Shown: positions 44,839 to 58,029, counted from the first letter of the stretch. The stretch is 64,000 bases of DNA from SPDF01 sp963777835 (GCA_963777835.1 CAVZRK010000005.1:1-64000); one strand, 5' to 3'. Notes: a model not told the origin generated them from the sequence alone. A program made the numbers and translations.

Positions 44839-44919
44839 TGCGACCGGAGGGACTCGAACCCCCACGGGTTTCCCCACCTGGTCCTAAGCCAGGCGCGTCT
44901 GCCGTTCCGCCACGGTCGC
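44839..44919 (-). tRNA. tRNA-Leu (anticodon UAG)
   Basis: Acceptor stem GCGACCG pairs with CGGTCGC, discriminator A at 44839. The anticodon arm CCTGG-CTTAGGA-CCAGG carries TAG. A long variable arm and a T-arm with GTTCGAGTC are present. Class II shape and anticodon give leucine. CCA is not encoded. Confidence 0.93.
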
Positions 44920-44938
44920 CGGTCGTCTCTCTGGCGGG

Positions 44939-45847
44939 TCAGTCCTTCCCGCCGGATCCTCCACGCAACTCCCGCTCGATGGCGCCGAGCGTGCCCTGCG
45001 CCTCCGGGCCGGTGTCGCCGCTCCTGCGGAGCCGCTTCGCCTCCCGCTCGAGTTCCCGCCGGAACAGGTCCTCGGCGACTTCCTGCCGGTGCTTGAGCTC
45101 CGCCGCGAAGTCCGGGTCCTCCGCCAGGCGCTGCATGTCCTCGCGCACCCGCGAGACCAGTTCGGCGATGTGCTCCCGCGCGTGGCGGGCGTCCACGTCG
45201 TCGGCGGGTAGGGCCTCGAGCCGCCTGGCCACGCGCTCCAGCAGCCGGAGGTACGCGCCGCTCGGCGCGGCCTGCCGCACCTGGTTCAGGTCGTCGGCCG
45301 CCGCGCTGTTCGTGCGCGCGCGCCGCTCGAGTTCGGCGGTTTCCGCGAGGAGCGCCCCCGCCACCAGGTTGGCCGCGGTGCGGAACTCGCCGTACGACTC
45401 GCGACCGCTCCGGCCGAGCGCGCGGGACACGATCAGCCCGTTCAGGGCACCCAGTGCCGCCACGACGAGCGGCGCCAGTGCCCGATCGAGGCCGAGCACC
45501 TCGCCCCGCCCCATCAGGCGGAGGAGGCCAAGGTAGATCAGGGCGGCGCCGATGTTCGCGATGATCCAGAGCGCGTAGTACCCCAGCGGTCCGGCGTTGC
45601 GCAGCCCCGCCAGGACCAGCGCGATTGCCCCTCCGGCGGCGCCCGCGGCCAGGCCGGCGACCGCCATGTCCAGCACCGCGGCCGGGATGTCGGCCCGTCC
45701 CTGCACCAGCCAGAGCGGCACACTGGCCAGGATCAACCCCGCCGTCACCGCCATGCCGAGCAGCGCACCCCAGAACGGGGGCTGCAGCGCCGGCGGGAGG
45801 CGCTCGGCGGCTTCGACCACGCGGAGGAGGCGGGACCGTTGGGTCAT
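44939..45847 (-). CDS. Integral membrane protein with coiled-coil tail
   Basis: A 302-residue protein with four hydrophobic helices (about 27-50, 58-82, 88-112 and 122-142). A long charged helical C-terminus (about 150-300; ARRLEALPADDVDARHAREH, VREDMQRLAEDPDFAAELKH) is likely cytoplasmic. I do not recognise the family. It lies just after the tRNA and 4 bp after the lipoprotein gene, so the two are probably co-transcribed. Confidence 0.55.
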   Translation of the reverse strand: MTQRSRLLRVVEAAERLPPALQPPFWGALLGMAVTAGLILASVPLWLVQGRADIPAAVLDMAVAGLAAGAAGGAIALVLAGLRNAGPLGYYALWIIANIGAALIYLGLLRLMGRGEVLGLDRALAPLVVAALGALNGLIVSRALGRSGRESYGEFRTAANLVAGALLAETAELERRARTNSAAADDLNQVRQAAPSGAYLRLLERVARRLEALPADDVDARHAREHIAELVSRVREDMQRLAEDPDFAAELKHRQEVAEDLFRRELEREAKRLRRSGDTGPEAQGTLGAIERELRGGSGGKD

Positions 45848-45851
45848 GTCG

Positions 45852-46346
45852 TCACTCCAGCAACCAGCCGAGGAAGATCCAGGAAACCTTGTCGCCGTCG
45901 AGTCCCACGCGCATCACGTGGAGGCCGTCGGCGTCGTCGGGAGCCACGTAGTCCCACGAGTCGTCTGTGCGCCGGTGCGGGTTTCCGTACAGTTCGCGGA
46001 CCCGCTCCGCGGGGTCGCCTGACCGGAGCCCGCGCGCCGTCGCCAGGCTGGGGCCGGTCAGGGTGACGCCGTATCGCAACCCGTCGTCGCCGAACGCCAC
46101 CGCCATGTCCGGGTAGGCCCACGCGAGCAGTTCGATGTCCGGTTCGTCGGGGTCCGGGAGCGAGATGATGGAGTCCGGTTCCCCGAGCAGCGCCAGGACG
46201 TCGGACGAGTCGGCGTCGTCGGGGAGGCCCGCCACCACGAAGTCGCTGTCCGTGAGCCAGCGGCTTCCCTCACGGCCGGGGGAGTCGCCGACACACGCCA
46301 AAGTGAGGGCCAGCGCGGCCAGGGGGAAGAGGGATCGGGAAATCAC
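45852..46346 (-). CDS. Lipoprotein, possibly BamE/SmpA-like
   Basis: A 164-residue lipoprotein with lipobox LTLAC. Two similar halves each carry a turn like LLGEPDSI and LYGNPHRR, the pattern of BamE/SmpA-like or DUF-type periplasmic folds in which GxP follows a helix. An outer-membrane role is therefore a guess. It is followed directly by the membrane protein gene. Confidence 0.5.
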   Translation of the reverse strand: MISRSLFPLAALALTLACVGDSPGREGSRWLTDSDFVVAGLPDDADSSDVLALLGEPDSIISLPDPDEPDIELLAWAYPDMAVAFGDDGLRYGVTLTGPSLATARGLRSGDPAERVRELYGNPHRRTDDSWDYVAPDDADGLHVMRVGLDGDKVSWIFLGWLLE

Positions 46347-46362
46347 GCCGTAAACTATAAGC

Positions 46363-46410
46363 GGGAGGGGCGGCCGCGGCGCATCCCGACGCGCCCCGGC
46401 CGCCCCTCCC
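46363..46410 (-). terminator. Strong hairpin after degP
   Basis: GGGAGGGGCGGCCG (46363-46376) and CGGCCGCCCCTCCC (46397-46410) form a perfect 14-bp GC stem with a 20-nt loop. On the minus strand it ends the degP transcript; only a few T residues follow, so termination may be Rho-assisted. Confidence 0.6.
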
Positions 46411-46428
46411 TTGACTGCCGAACCGGGA

Positions 46429-48030
<1,602 letters not shown>

Positions 48031-48129
48031 GATGCGGACTCTCTGTCGTGGATGTATACGCGCAAGTCCCGGCGCAGCCGGGTTACTCCATCATAACCCG
48101 GATGCGCAGGGAAAAGTTTCGGTCGCGCT

Positions 48130-50035
<1,906 letters not shown>

Positions 50036-50195
50036 GCTGTCCGGTTCCTTTCTCGGGGAATTCGCGCACCAAGCCCTGCGGCTGGAAGCCGCCGGTCAGT
50101 GGCGCGCAGAGTTGCCCTACTCATGGGCAACCACCATACCGCGATTTTCTGCCAATATGGCACGACACCTAACACGTTCTATAGCATGTAATTAC

Positions 50196-50229
50196 AAAAA
50201 AGTCCGGCCCGGATTTTCGGGCCGGACTT
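50196..50229 (-). terminator. Intrinsic terminator downstream of the barrel-protein operon
   Basis: AAGTCCGGCCCG (50200-50211) and CGGGCCGGACTT (50218-50229) form a perfect 12-bp stem with a 6-nt loop. Read on the minus strand it is followed by T6 (50201-50196). This is a textbook Rho-independent terminator for the gene ending at 50248, separating it from dnaK. Confidence 0.9.
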
Positions 50230-50247
50230 GGGGGACTGCCGCCGAGT

Positions 50248-52407
50248 CTAGAACGACTGGGCGAACGAGAAGGTGAAGGTCCAGTCGCCCCCTTCGAGGG
50301 GGCGGGCCGCACCGAAGCCGAGCAGCGTGCCGAACAGGCTGAGCCGGATTTCCTGCGTGGACTTCACCCCGTCCGAAGGCACCGAGAAGGGCTGCGTGAC
50401 CCCGTCGACGACCTGGGTGCCGACCGCGTCCAGCGCCGCCTGGGCCGCATTGTCCGTGACCTCCGTGTACCCCGAATAGAACCGGTACGAGAGGTTGGGC
50501 GCGATCGGGGGGATGGTGGCCTTGCCGATCTGAAGCGGCGCCTGGAGGAAGGGGAGCGGCACGGCGATCATCCACCGTGTCAGCGCGCCGACGTCGCCGC
50601 CGAACTGGTCGTAGTCGTATCCCGGCATGCTGCCGGAGCCGCCGATGAGGAAGAGCTGCTGCGTCGGCGGAGCGTCGGAGACCGTGACGCCCGCGTCCGC
50701 CACGATCGTGAGGGTGAGCGTCTTCCAGTTGGCGCGCGCCACGAACCCGGCCTGAATGCGCTGATAGGGGAGGTCGCCCCCGCCGGCCTCATACGACGCG
50801 TGCAGGCCGATGCCCGGCCGGGTGTAGTGCGAGCTGATTTCCGGGTGCCAGTTCACGGAGGCCTGGACGCGGGGATACTCGTAGGGGGTCACGTACGGGT
50901 TGATCGTGTACGACTGCCCCAGCGGGCCTTCGGAAAGGTCCGCGACGGTGGAGCGGTCCTTCACGTAGTCCACGCGCGCGGTCACGCTGCCGGGGCCCAT
51001 CGCCGAGAAGAAGCGGCTGACGCCGGCGCCGGCGGTCAGGCGGTCCACGTAGTCGTAGTTGTCGAGCTGGAAGAGCGCGCGGAGCCCGCGATTGTAGTCC
51101 AGCGGATCGGGGAACTTGGTGACGAGATCGAGATCCCGCATCGCTTTCAGGTTCGTGCTCCACCGGTCGCGTTCGAGGGTGGCGCTGATGCCGCCCCGAA
51201 AGAGACCTGGCCACCAGGCATACCCCGCCGTGCCGCGCAGTTCGAGGCCGGGCATGGAGTTCCGCAGCCGGAGGGTGCCCGACACGCCGGTGTAGAATCC
51301 TTCGACCCGGTTGAACCGAAGCGCCTGCAGGGTGGTCGGCCCCCTCCAGAAGTAGACCGGTTCGCCGTCAGGGCGGATCCTGAGCGGCCCGACCGCGAAG
51401 AGGTCCGACAGCGTCACCGAGTTGATCGCCTTGTCCGGGGGGTGCTGCCAGTCCCGGTATTCGTGCAGCGAGTCCTTCGGGACCGAGGAGCGGCCGGGAG
51501 TCACCGCCGCCAGCGCGGGCGCCAGTGGCTCACCCGCCGGAGCGACGTCGGGGGCCAGGTCGCGCAGGGACGTCATGACCCGCAACGTGCTCCAGCTCTC
51601 GGTCGTGAGCGGGATCAGCACCTCGAGCTCGATGCGCTGGTAGGTGGGAATCCACCCGGCGCCCGGCACCTCGGTCGTCACGATGTCGGCCACCGCGGCG
51701 TTGAGCACGATGCTGTTGAGCCGCTTGGCCTTCCCCTCCGGGGGCGGTCCACCCACGGTCAGGAACTGCCCCCGCAGCCGGCGCAGCGCGCCGGTGGCGG
51801 GGTCGAGGTAGAGATCGCCGCGGAACACCTTCGTCTTTTCCGCGAGCGAGTCCCACGGCACGACGATCACGCGGACCACCCGTTGCGGCGGGCCGACCGG
51901 GAAGTCGACGGTGAGGGTGTCTCCGCCCTCGAAGCGATAGTAGCGGTCGCGCCCGGGCCCCAGCGGCGACCAGACGGCGTGCAGCCCGGATGAATCCATC
52001 CCGACCTCGGTCGGGGCGCCGCTGTTCGCGCCGAAGAGGTCGAGTCTCTCTCCCGTCAGCGTCGGCATGATCCACCCGTTGGCCAGCGCCGCTGATCCGG
52101 GAAGCGGCACGCCGGTGGTGATCACCCGGTACCCCTCTTGGTACTGCCCGAACCCGCGGCCCACGACCCACGTGAACTCGCCGGCCGTCTGCTCGATGGT
52201 GGACGCTCCCTCGATGCGGTCCGGCAGTCGCTTCACGAGGCCGACTTCCGATTCGTAGCGCGCCGTGTAGCCCCGGAGGCTTGCCGGCGGGGCGGCGTTG
52301 GCCGACTCGGCGCGCTGGACGAGGGCGCGCAAGGCGGGCGAGGAGTAGCCCGTGGTGTCGGCGGCCTGGGCCTGACCGAGGAGGAGCAAGATGGCCAAAG
52401 TGTGCAT
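50248..52407 (-). CDS. Outer-membrane beta-barrel protein
   Basis: A 719-residue exported protein: short signal MHTLAILLLLGQAQA, a periplasmic part (about 20-310), then a barrel ending WTFTFSFAQSF with terminal Phe, the mark of BAM-inserted proteins. The segment LFLIGGSGSMPGYDYDQFGG resembles loop 6 of Omp85 proteins. The N-terminal half resembles that of the protein at 29788-31830 (RYYRFEGGDTLTVDFPVG, KTKVFRGDLYLDPATGALRR). Downstream of a second barrel gene by 17 bp and ended by a strong terminator. Confidence 0.65.
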   Translation of the reverse strand: MHTLAILLLLGQAQAADTTGYSSPALRALVQRAESANAAPPASLRGYTARYESEVGLVKRLPDRIEGASTIEQTAGEFTWVVGRGFGQYQEGYRVITTGVPLPGSAALANGWIMPTLTGERLDLFGANSGAPTEVGMDSSGLHAVWSPLGPGRDRYYRFEGGDTLTVDFPVGPPQRVVRVIVVPWDSLAEKTKVFRGDLYLDPATGALRRLRGQFLTVGGPPPEGKAKRLNSIVLNAAVADIVTTEVPGAGWIPTYQRIELEVLIPLTTESWSTLRVMTSLRDLAPDVAPAGEPLAPALAAVTPGRSSVPKDSLHEYRDWQHPPDKAINSVTLSDLFAVGPLRIRPDGEPVYFWRGPTTLQALRFNRVEGFYTGVSGTLRLRNSMPGLELRGTAGYAWWPGLFRGGISATLERDRWSTNLKAMRDLDLVTKFPDPLDYNRGLRALFQLDNYDYVDRLTAGAGVSRFFSAMGPGSVTARVDYVKDRSTVADLSEGPLGQSYTINPYVTPYEYPRVQASVNWHPEISSHYTRPGIGLHASYEAGGGDLPYQRIQAGFVARANWKTLTLTIVADAGVTVSDAPPTQQLFLIGGSGSMPGYDYDQFGGDVGALTRWMIAVPLPFLQAPLQIGKATIPPIAPNLSYRFYSGYTEVTDNAAQAALDAVGTQVVDGVTQPFSVPSDGVKSTQEIRLSLFGTLLGFGAARPLEGGDWTFTFSFAQSF

Positions 52408-52424
52408 GGGACCGTGGTTGTCGC

Positions 52425-54986
52425 CTAGAAGGTGAACCCGCCGCCTGCGTTGATGAAAATACCCTGACCCGCTCCCGTGGCCACGTTCAGGCTCGCGGCG
52501 AGCGACCGGTCGAGCAGCGCCGCCCAGAGGCCGCCGCCGAAACTCGGATGCCAGGTGTCCGACTGCTCACCGTCCACGAACACCCGTCCCACGTCGGCCA
52601 GGCCGAGGACGCCGAAATCCCAGGGGAGTACGAACGTCACCCGCGACACGCGGAGCCGCAGGTCGAGATTGCCGAACACCGCTTGGTTGCCCTCGTACCG
52701 TCCCATCGGGAGGCCGCGCACCGTGCGCCCGCCGCCGATGAAGGCCGCCTCGAAGTAGGGAACGTTTCCGTCGGTGTGGGTGGCGGACACGCGGGCCGCC
52801 ACCGTCATCGAATGCCACCAGTGCGGCGTCAGGTAGGTCGCGATGGACCCGCTCAGCGTGCCGAACGCGCCGCTGCCGTCGCGCACCCATGGATACCAGG
52901 CGCCGTCCAGCGTGGCCAGGATCCCGTGTCGGGGCGCGCCGTGGACGTCCCGCGTGTCGAGGGTGAACTGCCCGGTGAGGCCGGCCTCGCCAAACGCCGG
53001 GCTGCCGTACGGCTGGTCGATGCCGATGAAGAGGGTGTCGGGGACGGGGGTCGTGACGGACTTCAGCTCAATGCCCGCCCCCACCTTGACCCGCTTCGAG
53101 AGCGGCACCACGAGCGACGGTGCGAAGGCGTACAGCTCCCGGCCGGCCCGGTAGTAGCTGGAGGCGCTGTCGCCCGGTGTGTCGTTGCCGAAGCCGTAGA
53201 AATAAATGGCGTCGACCGCGGAGGCTACCGCGTTCACGTGCAACTGCAGCGGGGAGTGCGCCCACCGGAAATCGCCCAGCAGCTGGATGACGCCCCGGTT
53301 CGCATCAGTGCCGTACCCCGCGCGGAGGGTCACCTGGTTTCGGTATGGCCGGGCCTCGCCCGACCAGTCGGTCCGGACGATGCCGCCGCCGATGAGGAGG
53401 CCGACGCCCGAGGTCAGTTCGAGCCAGCCGGTGGGATGGAAGTTGCGGCGGCCCTCGGTCCGCACCGCACCGGTGCTGTCCAGGTGCGCGAGCGGGTCGC
53501 CGACCGTCGTCGGCCGGACCGGGATGGCCCCTGGCGCAGCGGCGACCTCGATGTCCTTGCCGTAGACCGCCGCCGGGCTCTTTCCCGCTGCGCCCTCGAC
53601 GATCAGCGGGGCGGCGGGCACCGGTACGATCCGGAGCGAGGGCGCCCGGCCGCGCTCACCGACGACGCGCACGGTGTCCTGGCCGCCGCCGAGAAAGAGC
53701 GTGACGCGCTCGGTCTCGCTTGCCGCGAAGCGCTGCGCTTCGTTTCCCACCGTCAGACTCAGCGAGTCGGCCGCCGGCCACTCCACCGTCACCGCCTCCG
53801 TGCCGGCGCTTCCGTATACCTCCGCCTCCCCGCGCACCTGCTCGAACATCAGGTCCACCGCGCGCGGAAGATTGTCACGGCGCTCGCGCAGGGTGCGGTC
53901 GAGCCGTTTGCCAACCAGCGACTGGTACGCGGTGGGCAGCCTGCCCACCGCCGCGGCGATGACCGAATCGGTGAGGCTCGCCTGCAGGGCGGCCGCCAGG
54001 GAATCCCAGATTGGCCGCCCGAGCGACCCGATGAGATATCGGTACGCGCTCGCCTGGTCCGGAATGCCGGTCAGGGTGTGCGGATAGTCGGGCCCGAAGG
54101 TGGTGAGGTCGGGCTGGAGCGGCCGGCTGAGATAGGTCGCGATGCCGTCGTACCTCGCCAGGGCTCCTTCCCGAAACGTGCCAAGGGGGCGCCAGATCAG
54201 GCCGCCGTCCGGGGAGGGTATCGCCTCCCACCGCCAGTCGAGGAACAGCGGGTCGAGGCTGCCGACGTAGACGTTGAAGAGGCTTGCCTGCAGTGCGGCG
54301 CGCGCGTCCACCCGCTCGGCCGGATCCAGGCGGGTGCGATGCAGCATGGCGAGGGAGGTGACGACGCTCCCGGGCGCGACCGGGCCGGTCGAATCCGAGG
54401 TGGGTACCGGATCCCGGCGCAGGAGGTACCCGGCGAGGCCGCTGTCGCCGGCCTGGAGCGCGCCGAGCGATGCGCGCGGAGGCAGCGCGACGAGCCACGC
54501 CGCCTGGTTGGGTACCCCCGCCGCCTCGGCGAGCGCGGCCGCCACCAGCGGACCCGCCGGGTTCCGGCCGCTCGTGAGGTCCGCGATGATCCCCGAGCTC
54601 ACGCTCGCCGGCACGATGCCCGAGGGGAAGCTCCGCGGGTCGGTCCGGTCGAGGGGGAAGAAGGTCCAGTGACTGCCGTCGGCCCCGTCCAGATACACCA
54701 GGCCCACCGCGTGGCTGGTCCCCTCGCCGGCGGCGCGGAGACCCCCGCCGGTGGCGGCGAGGTCGAGGACCGGCAGGGTGATCGGGGTGTTCCAGACGAC
54801 GCGGTAGCGCGCGCCGAACATGACCGTGCCGAGCCACCGGATCCAGGACGTGGTGCTGAATTGAGGGCCGGGAACGAGGGTCACGCTGTCGCGGGTGACC
54901 GGGACAGATTGCGCCGCCAGCCGTGGCGCGCCACAGCTGGCCAACACGAGGCCGACCCGCACCGTGGTCGCGAGAAGGGGGCGCAT
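52425..54986 (-). CDS. BamA/TamA-like outer-membrane protein with large periplasmic part
   Basis: An 853-residue exported protein. A signal peptide (LLATTVRVGLVLASCGAPRL; a lipobox-like ASC is present) precedes about 450 residues of periplasmic sequence. The barrel is seen as FIGGGRTVRGLPMGRYEGNQ (VRG-type loop 6), VFGNLDLRLRVSRVTFVLPW and a terminal GGGFTF. No POTRA repeats are clear; the N-terminal part is unrecognised and is the reason the function stays open. It is co-transcribed with the barrel gene after it and the TPR gene before it. Confidence 0.68.
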   Translation of the reverse strand: MRPLLATTVRVGLVLASCGAPRLAAQSVPVTRDSVTLVPGPQFSTTSWIRWLGTVMFGARYRVVWNTPITLPVLDLAATGGGLRAAGEGTSHAVGLVYLDGADGSHWTFFPLDRTDPRSFPSGIVPASVSSGIIADLTSGRNPAGPLVAAALAEAAGVPNQAAWLVALPPRASLGALQAGDSGLAGYLLRRDPVPTSDSTGPVAPGSVVTSLAMLHRTRLDPAERVDARAALQASLFNVYVGSLDPLFLDWRWEAIPSPDGGLIWRPLGTFREGALARYDGIATYLSRPLQPDLTTFGPDYPHTLTGIPDQASAYRYLIGSLGRPIWDSLAAALQASLTDSVIAAAVGRLPTAYQSLVGKRLDRTLRERRDNLPRAVDLMFEQVRGEAEVYGSAGTEAVTVEWPAADSLSLTVGNEAQRFAASETERVTLFLGGGQDTVRVVGERGRAPSLRIVPVPAAPLIVEGAAGKSPAAVYGKDIEVAAAPGAIPVRPTTVGDPLAHLDSTGAVRTEGRRNFHPTGWLELTSGVGLLIGGGIVRTDWSGEARPYRNQVTLRAGYGTDANRGVIQLLGDFRWAHSPLQLHVNAVASAVDAIYFYGFGNDTPGDSASSYYRAGRELYAFAPSLVVPLSKRVKVGAGIELKSVTTPVPDTLFIGIDQPYGSPAFGEAGLTGQFTLDTRDVHGAPRHGILATLDGAWYPWVRDGSGAFGTLSGSIATYLTPHWWHSMTVAARVSATHTDGNVPYFEAAFIGGGRTVRGLPMGRYEGNQAVFGNLDLRLRVSRVTFVLPWDFGVLGLADVGRVFVDGEQSDTWHPSFGGGLWAALLDRSLAASLNVATGAGQGIFINAGGGFTF

Positions 54987-55001
54987 CGTGCGTCGTCCGG
55001 C

Positions 55002-55847
55002 CTAGGGAAGCTTGCCGATCGCCTCGGTGGTGACTCGCTGGACTTGCGGATTGTCGGGGAATGCCTGGGCGATGCCCTGGAGCACTGCTCGGGCCGAATC
55101 CGGGTGTCCCATGGCCAGGTAGGCGTCGCTTCGAAGCACGCCGACCTGGAGCACCAGGCGGGGATTGTCCGCCGGGATGGTGAGGGCGTTGAGCAGCGCC
55201 ATCGCGGCGGCGGGATCGTGCCGGTCGATCAGCAGGGAGCGCGCGGAAAGGAACGCCACGCTGAGGTCGCCCGGCATCTGACGGGCCAGCTCCTCCGTCA
55301 GTCGCGCCGCGCTGGCCGAGTCGCCGGCCTCGCGGTCGGTCCGCGCAGCGTTGTAGAGTCCGGCCACGAGCAGCCGCTTCACGTCTTCCGGGTCGCCGGA
55401 GCGGGTGCCGACGCCGCCGGCGTAGCTGTAAACGAGCTCCCCGCCGTGTTCTGCCGCCTCGAAGAGGAAGAAGGCCGCCACGACGCCGGCGGCCGCGGAG
55501 CCGATCAGCGCCAGCCGCCGCACCTTCTCCTTGTTCCGCATCGCCAGGGCGAGGATCTCAAAGCCGGCCACCAGGAGGAACAGGTTCCGAGCCCGTTCGC
55601 CCAGTTCCTCGTGTTCTTCCACGGCGGGCCGTGCCCCGGGGATCCGCTCGACGGGCCCGTGCGCCTGGTCGCCTGAGCGCGCGGCCAGCACCCCGGACAC
55701 CGCCGCCGCGAGGAGCGCCAGCGTCGCGGCGGGCCGGATCCACTCCAGCTTGACGAAGAAGGTGAGGAGGCGGAGTCCCACGCCGATGAAGCCGAGGACC
55801 ACGATGAAGTGGACGATTTGGGGATGGAACGACGCGATGTTGGGCAT
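55002..55847 (-). CDS. Membrane protein with DUF2231-like N-terminus and TPR tail
   Basis: A 281-residue protein. The N-terminal half has four hydrophobic helices with FHPQIVHFIVVLGFIGVGL (DUF2231-like, with a heme-protein-like His-Pro) and LFLLVAGFEILALAM. The C-terminal half is built of TPR-like helices (LLVAGLYNAARTDREAGDSA, LLNALTIPADNPRLVLQVGV). It may be an assembly or scaffold protein for the adjacent barrel genes. Function is unknown. Confidence 0.6.
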   Translation of the reverse strand: MPNIASFHPQIVHFIVVLGFIGVGLRLLTFFVKLEWIRPAATLALLAAAVSGVLAARSGDQAHGPVERIPGARPAVEEHEELGERARNLFLLVAGFEILALAMRNKEKVRRLALIGSAAAGVVAAFFLFEAAEHGGELVYSYAGGVGTRSGDPEDVKRLLVAGLYNAARTDREAGDSASAARLTEELARQMPGDLSVAFLSARSLLIDRHDPAAAMALLNALTIPADNPRLVLQVGVLRSDAYLAMGHPDSARAVLQGIAQAFPDNPQVQRVTTEAIGKLP

Positions 55848-55899
55848 CTGGCCGGGTTGGGTTGAGGAAGAGTGAATCTACAGCCTCTTGCCGAGCGGC

Positions 55900-56787
55900 T
55901 CAAACGGCCGCCGTCTTCTCGACCGCCCGCCCGACGAGGATGGTGATGTTGTCACTGCCGCCGTCCTCGAGCGCGTCGGCCAGCAGCTGCTCGCAGACTT
56001 GCTGCGAGGAGGTCATGGCCCGGAGGCGCTCGCCGATCCGCTCGTCGGACACGTGCTTGGTGAGCCCGTCGCTGCAGAGCAGGATCACCTGGTTCCATAC
56101 GCTCTCGAACTGGGTCACGACCGGCGCGGTCTGGTGCCCGCCAATGGCGCTCGAGAGCACGTGGGCCCAGCGCGTGCGCGGGGCGTCGGCGCGGGTGAGC
56201 ACGCCCTGGTCCACGAGCTCCTGGGCCATCGTCTGGTCACGGGTGATCTGCGTCAGGACGCCGTCGCGCATCAGGTAGCAGCGGCTGTCGCCGATCTGCA
56301 GGAGGTACGCCCGGGGCCACACCCCGAGGAACAGCGTCAGCGTGGTCGCCATGTTGCGGCCGCCCGGGTCGGCCTTGGCGCGCTCCACCACGCGTTCGTG
56401 CGTCTGCATGGCGGCGTCCTGGAGCGCCTGCGCAAAATCCTCCGCGGCCGATGCGTCGGCACTGTAGTACGCCTTCATGCTCTGTGTCACGTAGTCGGTA
56501 ATCCCCTCGACCGCGAGGCGGCTCGCCTCCTCGCCCTGCGAACTGCCGCCGACCCCGTCAGCCACCATCGCCAGGAACGCCAGCCGTTCCGCCGCGGGCC
56601 ACCGCGTGCCGTCCGGCAGGCTGGTGCGGAGGATCTGGACCTGGCGCCGAAGCGAGCAAATGAGGAAGTGGTCCTGGTTCGACGACCGAACGCTGCCGAC
56701 GTGCGTCAGCCCGAAGACGTCGATCTCCTCGTCGGTCGGCTTCCGTGCCGCGAGCACTTCCTGGGCGGTCTCTCGGGATGGGCTCAT
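55900..56787 (-). CDS. PP2C-type Ser/Thr protein phosphatase
   Basis: A 295-residue PPM/PP2C phosphatase. Metal-binding aspartates occur in SSNQDHF, MVADGVGGSSQGE, LLCSDGLTKHVSDE and GGSDNITILVGR; GDSRCYLMRDGVL is also typical. ATG 56787 follows GAGAGG. It could reverse phosphorylation by the Ser/Thr kinase elsewhere in the window, but they are not neighbours. Divergent from deoC; the 207 bp between them contain no gene I can see. Confidence 0.9.
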   Translation of the reverse strand: MSPSRETAQEVLAARKPTDEEIDVFGLTHVGSVRSSNQDHFLICSLRRQVQILRTSLPDGTRWPAAERLAFLAMVADGVGGSSQGEEASRLAVEGITDYVTQSMKAYYSADASAAEDFAQALQDAAMQTHERVVERAKADPGGRNMATTLTLFLGVWPRAYLLQIGDSRCYLMRDGVLTQITRDQTMAQELVDQGVLTRADAPRTRWAHVLSSAIGGHQTAPVVTQFESVWNQVILLCSDGLTKHVSDERIGERLRAMTSSQQVCEQLLADALEDGGSDNITILVGRAVEKTAAV

Positions 56788-56994
56788 CGGGATTCCTCTC
56801 GGCTGCGCGTGGCCCCTCCGGGGCGGGTCCCGGACGGAGGCTCCTTTTCGGGAAGCTACGCCCGCCCCGGGTATCTGCAATGGCCGGGACGTACCGTGCG
56901 CCCGGAAGGCCGCCGCGGGCACCGCGCTGGCATATATTACGGGATCCTGCACGGTCGCTCGGCCCGGCTCGGCCGCCCATCGCCTGGGAGTCGC

Positions 56995-57999
56995 ATGCCC
57001 TCCAGTCGCACCATCTCCGGAACGCCGCCGGCGGACTTCCCGGTTGCCGTACACCCGCGCAATCCCGGCATGCCGCTGGACCTCTCCTGGGTCCGCGCCG
57101 TGCGCGCCAACCTCAGCGCCATCGAGCGCCGGGCGGCCACCATTCCCAGGCGCCGGACCGTCAAGAAGGAATACCAGGCGGCCTGGCTGCTCCGGGCGAT
57201 CACCCTGATGGACCTCACCACGCTCCAGGGTGATGACACGGCTGCCCGCGTCCGCCGGCTCTGCGCCAAGGCGTGCGCCCCGGTCCGGGAGGACCTCCTC
57301 GTCGCGCTCGACGCCCAGGGACTCGGCATCCGCGTGGCGGCGGTCTGCGTGTACCACGCCATGGTGACGGCGGCTGCGGAGGCGCTGCGGGGGACGGGCA
57401 TTCCGGTCGCGGCGGTGTCCACCGGCTTTCCGGCCGGACTGAGCCCTTTCCCCCAGCGCGTCGCGGAAATCCGCGCGTCGGTCGAGGCGGGCGCCGACGA
57501 GATCGACGTCGTCATCACCCGCGGCCACGTCCTCTCGGGCGACTGGGAGGCGCTCTACGACGAGGTCCGCACCTTCCGGGAGGCCTGCGGTGACGCCCAC
57601 ATGAAGGTCATCCTGGGCACCGGCGAGCTCGGCACCCTGCGCAACGTGGCCCGCGCCAGCGTGGTCGCCATGATGGCGGGCGCCGACTTCATCAAGACCT
57701 CCACCGGCAAGGAGCCCGTCAACGCGACCCTGCCGGTCGGACTGGTCATGGTGCGCGCCATTCGCGACTACCTCGAGCGCACCGGGTACCGCGTCGGCTT
57801 CAAGCCGGCCGGCGGCATCCGGACCGCCAAGGACTCCCTCGACTGGCTCGCGATGATGAAGGACGAACTGGGCGAGCCGTGGCTGCGTCCCGAGCTCTTC
57901 CGCTTCGGGGCCAGCGGCCTCCTCGCCGACATCGAACGCCAACTCGAGTTCTTCGTGACCGGCAGGTACTCGGCGTTTCACCGGCATCCGCTGGCGTGA
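56995..57999 (+). CDS. deoC: Deoxyribose-phosphate aldolase
   Basis: A 334-residue class I aldolase that splits 2-deoxyribose-5-phosphate into acetaldehyde and glyceraldehyde-3-phosphate. Schiff-base lysine is in ADFIKTSTGKEP, the second lysine in GYRVGFKPAGGIRT, and DEIDVVITRGHVLSG is conserved. It is longer than the compact E. coli enzyme, with a basic N-terminal extension like animal DERA. It is followed 30 bp later by an aldehyde dehydrogenase that can oxidise the acetaldehyde. Confidence 0.93.
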   Translation: MPSSRTISGTPPADFPVAVHPRNPGMPLDLSWVRAVRANLSAIERRAATIPRRRTVKKEYQAAWLLRAITLMDLTTLQGDDTAARVRRLCAKACAPVREDLLVALDAQGLGIRVAAVCVYHAMVTAAAEALRGTGIPVAAVSTGFPAGLSPFPQRVAEIRASVEAGADEIDVVITRGHVLSGDWEALYDEVRTFREACGDAHMKVILGTGELGTLRNVARASVVAMMAGADFIKTSTGKEPVNATLPVGLVMVRAIRDYLERTGYRVGFKPAGGIRTAKDSLDWLAMMKDELGEPWLRPELFRFGASGLLADIERQLEFFVTGRYSAFHRHPLA

Positions 58000-58029
58000 C
58001 GATCACGGGCTGAGGACAAGGACCCCGAC

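Noticed and set aside
50036..50195. CIRCE or sigma-32 heat-shock element in front of dnaK
   Set aside because: No TTAGCACTC/GAGTGCTAA repeat and no CTTGAAA-type promoter found; control of dnaK remains unknown.
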